A stretch of DNA of 64,000 nt from Papaver somniferum (lineage: Eukaryota; Streptophyta; Magnoliopsida; Ranunculales; Papaveraceae): NCBI RefSeq assembly GCF_003573695.1, contig NC_039368.1:8207860-8271859 (forward strand). The letters are read 5' to 3'. Each line of letters starts with the position of its first letter. Positions within the stretch are counted from its first letter, which is position 1. The notes below the pieces were generated by a model. The model searched no databases. It saw nothing but the letters and a program-made list of their open reading frames with translations, and was not told the DNA's origin. A program made the position numbers and the translations under genes. Shown in pieces: positions 56,849-64,000 of the stretch.

Positions 56849-57370
56849 ATTTTCAGGACCTTATATGAAAATAATCTAGTGTTTCATTCCAGCCAAATGA
56901 CCCAAAAGATCATAGTCGAAATCATATGCCATGCCAAAAGTCATGTTGAAGCTTGTTGATGAGATCATTTAACTGCCACGCACGAATTAGGTTTTTTGTT
57001 GTGAGAGTTAAAATAAAAAACCAAAATTGTTCCAAAGATATTCTGCAACTACAATGGATGAGAAAATGATCCATAAATCTAAGATCTTTATAGAAAACAC
57101 AAACCTTTGAAGCTTATTCTGAATAAGTAGTACACCACATGAAAAATCCGATCTTATGAGTGTACTTTTGAGACCAGATGAGGTTGAAAAATCCTTTGCT
57201 CATCCTTAGGAAGAGCACGGTCCTCAAGAGAATCAAAACAAGATTTAATAGAAAAGCATTTATCTTTATGAGGTTTCCAACTAATGTCATCTTCCTTATT
57301 CCAAGAATCTAAGGTTGGCTGGTAAGGACTCCAACCGTCACCAGTAGATAAATTCTAGCCTATTTGGAAT
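56849..57370 (-). pseudogene. LINE-type reverse transcriptase C-terminus (zf-RVT) remnant
   Basis: On the minus strand a broken frame reads DGWSPYQPTLDSW, ISWKPHKDKCFSIKSCFDSL, KIGFFMWC and MDHFLIHC, then FWVIWLE followed by NTRLFSYK. The order is SIKS, IGFFMWC, HLLIHC, then VIWLERN. This is the hallmark of the zinc-binding domain that ends plant LINE reverse transcriptases (PF13966-like). Several stops and shifts show it is dead. The copia-like element ends exactly where this remnant starts, so the LTR element probably inserted into it. Confidence 0.72.
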
Positions 57371-58690
57371 ATGAAGATTCTGGTCCGCATAACTGTCACT
57401 ACGATTGCCGATTCAACCACTTTTTTCCCTTGGATATAACTTTATTATAAAGGTCTGTAAATTTGGTATTCATATCATTTCAAACAACCATTTATCTTCC
57501 CAAAATCTCACAGTAACTTAATTATTACATATTCATAAAATATCTTTTATATTATTCTTGATGGGATATCAATCCCAAAATAGGAGTATTGTTAATCGGA
57601 GGAAGAGATAGAGATGAGGAGGAAAATTTTACTCGGGTGGAATTACGTTTGAAAATTTTATTGATTTGAATTCCGGTTTCTAATTGAAAAAAATAAGTTC
57701 ATGATAAAACAACTAAATATCACATCACAATTAAAATAGAAATTGTAAATAATTATATCATGCAGAAGGAATAAAGCTCTCAAATTTTAAAAACCGATGA
57801 AACTCTATTTGAGGGGTTTGATTGGAAATATCAAGATTTAAACTTATCAGCGGGTTTTTTCGCTTGGAGGAATAAATTATACGACATTCAAACTTTTTAT
57901 ACAAACTTTTCCCTTTTTTGTTCTTATGCAATTGCTTAATAACGCAGATCTTCAAGACGCTCAAGAATATCAGTTTTAAATTTAGGGTCACGTGCATGAA
58001 GGATGAAAATATGGCTAGAGAAAATCATTCGATTTATGATTTTATTTATAAAGAAATTTAAATTCTAAATTGTAATCAATTTCGCACTGCTTTTCTTCTT
58101 CACATCCATTTCTTCCCTCTCATTAACAATTCTTCAAGACAATGTTGTTTTTTTTAGTTTATATAAGTATTTACTTGTAAGTTGCAACCAAGTTGGATCC
58201 TGGAAACAACCTAAATATTTTTTTAAAGATGATATTTATTGACCTACTGAGTTGTTACACGAGGATATTTGATACCCAAAGATTTAAAAACATAAATTAC
58301 AATAACATGATAGAGCTGGATATAAACTGCATAGGGGATGAGTATTGCAAATGGTGGGGTGGATCTGGATGAGGTTATCGAGGATTTGTAGACCATCGAC
58401 GAATGTCTTCCACAAGAAAGTTGTACTTTTAATGGACATATACGAGTCACTTAACCAAAGGGAACTCTCGTTCCCACGGTTGGAAGTACGAGCCTTCGCA
58501 TGGACCAAAAAGAAAAGAAGAAGGTTAGATCTGGGCCTCGTACAGACATATAGTTGGTAGTTGGGTTTGCACGCTAAGGAATGTCTTTAAGACTTTAACT
58601 CGTCTTTTTGCGTGAAGGAAAGCATGAACAAGATATTCAAACGCGCGCCTAGTTTTTCTTCAAGTAGTGATCACCTCCACAAGGATAAGA
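57371..58690. other. AT-rich stretch without a supported gene
   Basis: Only short frames on both strands, overlapping one another at 58244-58560. They may be further decayed retroelement sequence. No terminal repeats found. Confidence 0.35.
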
Positions 58691-59010
58691 TTTTTTCCTA
58701 TTTATATATATAGAGAGAGAGTTTCCCCTTGACCTTGAGGTTGGAGTATTTATTCAGTATCTCATCAGTCTCTCGTCCCGGATAGAAGAAGAATCAGACT
58801 GCTGTTTACCCTATTGGCTATATATCCCTGCTGATTTGGTATGTATCCAGCTTATCCCTCTTCTTTTTCCCATTATATATTTGCATATATTCTACGATTA
58901 ACTCGTGGGTGCTTAATTAGGGTTGATTAGTATATATTTGAGAACGGGCATTAATTAATGTTTCTAGGTATATGTTTAATCTTATTGTGTGAACAGGATA
59001 TATAGTCACA
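58691..59010 (+). promoter_or_regulatory. Possible promoter and spliced 5' leader
   Basis: A TATA-rich stretch CTATTTATATATATAG (58698-58713) is followed by a GA/CT-rich leader and a GTATGT-type donor near 58840. A GAACAG acceptor lies near 58996. The layout resembles the start of a plant Pol II gene, but no coding exon follows with confidence before the hAT element at 59179. Confidence 0.25.
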
Positions 59011-59178
59011 TCACATAAAGGGTACATGCGCAACATTGTTCATAAACGTTGGTGAAGAGTTGATAGTGACTGAGATACTTAGCAGACTACGAGTAAAGAC
59101 ACGCGGTTCAAGTGCGTATGTAAACGTTGGCAATTCTTGATTGAACAAGACGAATATTTTATTCATTTGCACCATACT

Positions 59179-61290
59179 TAAAAGGGTGCACAGGAACCGA
59201 ATCGGACCGACGGACCGTCCTGGAACCGTACCTGTTTTTGTCCCGAACCGAGAAAGAGGGCACAGGTATTGGTCCAAAAAATAGGAACCGGGACTAGGGA
59301 GGTACAGGTACTACGCCCTACCCGTATCCCGTGCCGAACTGTACGAACTGTACCGATCATTTGTGATCGTTAGATTTATATCTAATCTAACGGTGGCAGA
59401 TATCTAGTATATATAGGAATGAAGTTAGGGTTAGAAACAGAAGTGGTTCATTTTCTTTTTCCTTCTTCTTCTTCTTCTCCGCTCTCCTGTTCTGAGTCTC
59501 CTCTTCCATCACTGTGTTCATAAGAACACACGTTGAACACCACCAAATCCATCACTGTTTGTTTGATTAATTCAATAAGTTAACAAGAAGTCTACAACAG
59601 GTAACCGAAATTTCTTTGATTATGATTATGATTGTGAATCTGTGATGTTTTTAATTTTTTTTTTAATTTTGATTTTGATTATTATCTTCCTTTTGTGTGT
59701 GTGTTGAGTTAAGTTTATACTGAGGAGTGAATTGGGTACCCGAAATCTCGATCTATTTGTTCTGAATCTTCTGATTCCTTAATCATTTGATTAGGTAAGA
59801 TGCAATCTAGATTTGTCATTTATATCATTTAATTTGAGCTTCATTAGTTTGATTATAAGTTTATAACATAATGATTTGCATGAACGATTCTAGGGTTTTG
59901 GAATTTTCTGCTATCTCTCTGCACCCTTAATCTCAAATTCTCAACCAAAGGTAAATCATTTCTTTCTTCCCCTGTTTATTTATTGGACTGTAAATTTTAG
60001 ATGAGTTTCTAATGATCAACTTTGTGGAGATATTTATGTTTGAAAGATACTAGAAATGATGGAGTTTATGTATGTTTCCTGTTGATGGAGTTTTTGGGTC
60101 TAGTCTAGGAGTTAGTTAGGGTCTCCAGTATGCTATATGCTTGTTGATGGAGTTTTTGCAGAAAGAAGCTATAATGGAATCTAATTTCTGATTCATGGAT
60201 ACAATGATTAGAATACATGTTTCTTTTTTCTTTTGTTATACGTCAAATGTAAAGTTAATTATTGTACTGTTAAGCAAAATGAAGTAATTCAAAGGTTAAT
60301 CATCTCACTAAACTGGGTATAATTTGTTTAACTAAAATACTACTTGGGGTGTTAATTTTGCAATTCTGTTTTCTACTACAACTTGAATCCATTTCAGAGT
60401 ACAACACCTATTATTGTTGAAACTAGAATTCTGAATCCGATTAGAGTATCACAAGTCATCCCAAAACCAAGCCTAAATAAAATTATAAATACCTGCTGGC
60501 CTATGCTTAATCTCCACACATAATCTCATCCCTTTTCTTTATGCTCAGAGAACATGCTTAGAATACATGTTTAATTTCTGATTCACGTAGTCAATTAAAT
60601 CTTCAAATGTATGTAATCATTTGAATCTTAGAATACACTTAAAGAGCACTATCTATTTACTTGTGTTTGGCAATTTAGACATAGACTAATAGTTACTAAC
60701 TGTTATTACTTGTTTTTGCAGCGTTACTTGGTCATATCAAAAATAATGCCACCACAAGTGTTGTTGCCATGGAAATGGAATATAAAATCAAGATTCAAGA
60801 CTTTGTATTTGTCACCAGTTTGCCACCACTGTCCAATCATTTTGTCATTGCTACTGCTACTTGATAATGTCACCACCAGTACATTGTGGTTAAGAATTAA
60901 GACTGTTGTTTGTGTTTGTGTGCTACTGCTACTTTTTCTTTTTTCAGATTTTCAAGACTTTGGTTGTTTAGAACTTTGGTTTGCTAGTATTATTGTTACG
61001 TGTTAGTTGTTAATTTGTTCTTTGATTGAGATATTGGTCAATATATTGAAAAACAGGTAAAACATGTACTCAATTTGTCTGGAAAAATTACAGGAAAATC
61101 TGTCTTTGAATTCTGACAGAAAGTACCGATTGGTACCGGAACCGTACCTGATAATGTACGTGTACCGAATGGTACCGGAACCGAGGTACAAGATACAGGT
61201 ACCGGTCCAAATTTTTGGAACCGAGTCTCGGGAGGTACAGGTATTCGGCCTGGGCAGGAATCGAATCGAACCGTACCGTGTGCACCCTTA
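59179..61290. mobile_element. Non-autonomous hAT element, 2.11 kb, TSD ACCATACT
   Basis: Exact 8-bp duplications ACCATACT flank it (59171-59178 and 61291-61298). The ends TAAAAGGGTGCACA and TGTGCACCCTTA are inverted repeats of hAT type. Both subterminal zones are packed with GGTACCGG/GGAACCG motifs in both orientations (59195-59350 and 61125-61280). The interior has a CT-rich leader (59450-59600), a donor near 59601 and a short exon-like piece from 60720 (ALLGHIKNNATTSVV), but no BED finger or hAT dimerisation domain. It is an internally deleted derivative needing transposase in trans. Confidence 0.9.
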
Positions 61291-61298
61291 ACCATACT

Positions 61299-62814
61299 CG
61301 TTCGAAAACACGACCACGTCTCTTAATAACTGGGACATCAGGTCCTTCCTCCATAAACCCAAACAGAAAGAGAGAGTTATTCTTGGCAGCTGACTTGTTG
61401 GTTCAAGGTAGTGAGAAGTATCCCCCCTCCCCCCTTTAATAGCACGTATTTTTCGTTGGTGAAAGTCTTTTTCGTTAGACCCGTTTATTTGACATGCACC
61501 GTTGGATTATCTCCTTCTCAAACTAAAGCCGTTCGATCTCTCCTTTTAATAGCAGAACCCAATTTCAACCCAAAATTTTTCTCTCCTCACCAAGATCAGA
61601 GAGACGAACTGAAATCTAGGGTTTAGTATTTGGATCGGGGATTTAGTCGACTGAGAAATCGAAATTTGAAGACTACAAAAATAAAAATGAAGAGAGAGGT
61701 TAGGAATTGCTAACCCTAAATCCCCAAATTCTATTTATAGATAGAAGAAAAGATGAATAATCAAAATTAATCAGGTGTAACCTTCTCTTATGGATTACAC
61801 CCCTACTGTAAGTGTAACCTTTTTTTTTCTCTCTTCAAAATTACATTAATTTATTTAAAAAAAAAAATTAACTTAGTTCTTTGGTGGTTTTCTGAAATGG
61901 GTATCTATTGGATTCCGATTTTATGTAGTAGACATCAATGTTTATCTTTAATTTTGACTGAGCATGAACAATTATTATTACTGAACTTGATCCATTTTTT
62001 ATTACTTAATGAAGCCAGAAGAAGGTAAGTGAAGAAGTAATCTACTATCAGTCATAATTATCAAGTCATGCACAAAAAGTTGTGATCCCTAATCCCTTTA
62101 ACATGACCGAGCTGTCCAGAAGTTACCTCAAGTATTATTCACTCAAATTGGAACATACGTGGTTTCTTTGGGTTTAAAGTCAAACTTTCAGCTTGACTGA
62201 AGTTTGTGTACAATAAATGTTCGTGGAAATGCTTAACTGAAAATAGAACCAATTATTGTCTGTGGTTTAATAAAATCTCAATTTCCATAAAAGAGAAAGA
62301 TCTCTACAAAACCTCTACAAAATCTAAACGTCCTGACAAATTGTTAGTCATATGTGTTATTTTTTTTAATTTTTTTTTCTTTTTGATCGGTAAAGAATTT
62401 GATGCTGCCGAATTTCGTACTCAAGTCACTGGTACAATCAACTAGTGACTTTACCGATGTATTACAGTGGCACCTGCGCTTTCTACTTGTTATTTGTAGA
62501 GAGCCTTTTGCCTGTTACGCAGCAGAGTAAAACTCGGCCTTGAGCGGAAATTTATAAGCACACTGCACTTAGGCATAAAGTTTTACTCCCCACTTGGGTT
62601 TAATTAGATTAAATTTTCTAAATGCTCACAATATTGTATCAGAGATACTGGTCTTTTTATGCTTATTTTCTAATAAGTATCTAATCTCAATAAATATTGC
62701 ATTGCTCTATAAATCAAATTAAAATAATGCCCGACTCATAGGTCTTAAGCGCCAGAAGAACATAACAAAAGTCTGTTCTGTTGCTTTAAACCCAGAAAAG
62801 AACAAAAAAAAAAG
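61299..62814. other. Stretch without a supported gene
   Basis: Includes a C-rich run near 61422-61436, a leader-like AATCTAGGGTTTAG near 61613, and a 10-bp inverted pair ATCGGTAAAG/CTTTACCGAT about 55 bp apart around 62386-62459. No reading frame is convincing. Confidence 0.35.
62804..62813 (-). terminator. Pol III terminator of the tRNA-Asp-like gene
   Basis: An uninterrupted T run on the minus strand (A run on the plus strand, about 62804-62813) begins right after the tRNA 3' end. This is far more than the four T residues Pol III needs. Confidence 0.7.
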
Positions 62815-62885
62815 CGCCGCTGTCGGGATCAAACCCGGGTCATCCGGGTGATAGGCGGGAATACTTACCACTATACTACAACAAC
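62815..62885 (-). tRNA. Degenerate tRNA-Asp gene (anticodon AUC), probably a pseudogene
   Basis: The minus strand reads GTTGTTGTAGTATAGTGGTA at its 5' end, identical to plant tRNA-Asp through the D arm except one base, with an intact A box. The anticodon loop is CTATCAC, so the anticodon is AUC instead of GUC. The anticodon stem CCCGC/CCGGA has two mismatches. The T arm has GGGTTTGATCC (B box with one change), and its 3' strand is one base short. The acceptor stem still pairs fully with G-U wobbles. A run of T residues follows the gene, a Pol III terminator. Total 71 nt. Changes in two stems suggest a pseudogene. Confidence 0.82.
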
Positions 62886-62893
62886 GTTGTTGT
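62878..62893. repeat. Perfect 16-bp palindrome at the tRNA 5' end
   Basis: ACAACAACGTTGTTGT is self-complementary. Half of it is the acceptor strand of the tRNA-like gene and half is its upstream flank, so the flank mirrors the gene's own 5' end. Confidence 0.85.
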
Positions 62894-62966
62894 GCTTTGT
62901 GTTGTCCTCAGGTTAAATATTACAACTAATATTATCATCACAACAGGTAACCATGAGTTCACGGTA

Positions 62967-63970
62967 CGAAAACCTTGGTTCGTACACCCACCTGTTGTTT
63001 ATCGGCACGGACATCCGTCATCGATGGTCAGGAACAAAAGTACCTGTGGGGATCATATCCATATGCTCTCGGGAATCATTACCCGTTTCACTCACGTTAC
63101 GAAAACTAGGGCTGAACACGGTGTCGGTTAACCGTTGGAAACCGACCGAACCAGACCAATAAGCAAGAAACCGAACCAAACCATTTAGATTTGGATTGGT
63201 TTGGTAAAAAAAGTTGAAAAACCGACATTACTGGTTTGGTTTTGGTTTGACCTGAAAACCGAACCAAAAACCATTGGGGAACCGATTAATTTTTAAACTT
63301 AGTTTCTACCGTCGATTTAAAAGTATTAGATTCTACCCATTGATTTAGAAGATAAATAGAAACCCTAAATCTAATATTTCATTATGATACTCTCCCTCTT
63401 TCTCTTTCTCCTTCTCTCAGCCGCCTCCCTTCTCCACCCCCAACAACAGCTGCTACTACTCGACTTTTTTCTTCCCGTCTTCCTTCTTTTTTATTTGTCA
63501 ATAACTAAATTAAGATATATTATATATCTTCTTTTGATCTCTAGAATTAGAGTAAGCTTTAACTATTCTTGATTTTTTTTTTCCGTATATTTGTGTGAAC
63601 CAATACTATCGGCAACTACGATTTTTTTATCTATAAATTTGGGTATTTTTTTTTTTGGTTTGACATAATTATTGGTTAACCAAAAACCACTGGGACAAAC
63701 CGAAACCAACTGGAGCCATTTGGAAACCGAACCAATGGTTAATGGATTGGTTTGGTTTAGATTTTTAGAAACCAATAATATTGGTTTCGGTTTTGGTTTG
63801 GCAAGAAACCGAACCAAAACCGACCATGAACAGCCCTAACGAAAACCTTGGTTCGTACATCCACCTATCATATACCAGCACGGGCATCCACCATCGATGG
63901 TCGGGAAACACAAGTTCTCATGGGGATCATTACCCATTTAACTCTCGGGAACCATTACCCGCCGTTAGCA
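62967..63970 (+). repeat. 132-bp tandem repeat, two diverged copies split by a MITE
   Basis: Copy 1 is 62967-63098 and copy 2 starts at 63839, both opening ACGAAAACCTTGGTTCGTAC. Shared landmarks are CATCGATGGTC, GGGGATCAT and CTCTCGGGAA. The hAT MITE sits at the boundary, with the repeat's first eight bases as its target duplication. The array may continue beyond the window. Confidence 0.85.
63107..63838. mobile_element. hAT-type MITE, 732 bp, TSD ACGAAAAC
   Basis: The ends TAGGGCTGAACACGG and CATGAACAGCCCTA are inverted repeats, and ACGAAAAC is duplicated on both sides (63099-63106, 63839-63846). Subterminal regions are arrays of AACCGAACCAAA/TTTGGTTCGG-like motifs. A CT-rich stretch with AAACCCTAAATC (63360-63480) may be a vestigial promoter or leader. 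No transposase. Confidence 0.92.
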
Positions 63971-64000
63971 TGAAACATGTTCCATATAACGGTAAACCGT

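Noticed and set aside
58244..58560. Three overlapping frames on both strands
   Set aside because: Mutually exclusive frames with no domain match; likely chance openings in decayed repeat sequence.
59011..59360. Minus-strand frames across the left end of the hAT element
   Set aside because: They cross the ACCATACT insertion boundary, so part of each frame is transposon subterminal repeat.
61038..61439. Several overlapping frames in the right end of the hAT element
   Set aside because: They are generated by the repeated GGTACCGG/GGAACCG motifs in all phases.

Overview
This window looks like repeat-rich intergenic DNA from a plant nucleus. The signs are AT-rich sequence, GT/AG-spliced exon remnants, a copia-type primer-binding site matching initiator tRNA-Met, Ty3/gypsy gag, CACTA, hAT, Helitron and Stowaway-type DNA elements, LINE remnants, and a degenerate tRNA-Asp gene with a Pol III terminator. 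Nothing is bacterial or organellar. The exact species cannot be read from the sequence; a large-genome eudicot is the best guess. No intact protein-coding gene was found. Every coding stretch I can support is a transposon gene, a captured exon, or a gene broken by stops and frameshifts.

Layout. (1) 1-3139: a fold-back structure with two gypsy-type LTR arms in opposite orientation. The left arm is followed by a decayed gag. The right arm reads leftwards into a chimeric HSP70 remnant (N-terminal exon, intron, C-terminal exon, middle missing). (2) 3540-6097: a spliced coiled-coil/acidic-tail pseudogene. (3) 5324-27437: three head-to-tail copies of a 7.37-kb unit. The first copy begins inside that pseudogene. 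Each unit carries the pseudogene's 3' half, a decayed multi-exon plus-strand gene, and a minus-strand single-TM/polyproline gene with a nonsense codon. (4) 28451-35871: a non-autonomous copia-like LTR element with perfect AAACT target-site duplications. (5) 36191-56848: a second, older relative of that element. Its 5' LTR is split by a CACTA transposon carrying an HDR (IspH) exon. Its gag is split by a Helitron, which itself holds a solo LTR (TSD TGATC) and a Stowaway-like MITE. (6) 56849-57370: a LINE zf-RVT remnant abutting that element. (7) 59171-61298: a non-autonomous hAT element with 8-bp TSDs. (8) 62815-63990: a tRNA-Asp-like pseudogene, then a 132-bp tandem repeat with a hAT MITE at its boundary.

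How it fits together: the window records successive insertions whose order can be read from their nesting. The most unusual signals are the LTR-flanked HSP70 chimera, the 7.37-kb triplication with a near-zero-homology junction, an LTR-internal repeat array that has been exchanged for an unrelated one between sister LTR families, and a hairpin series with a compensatory base-pair change.
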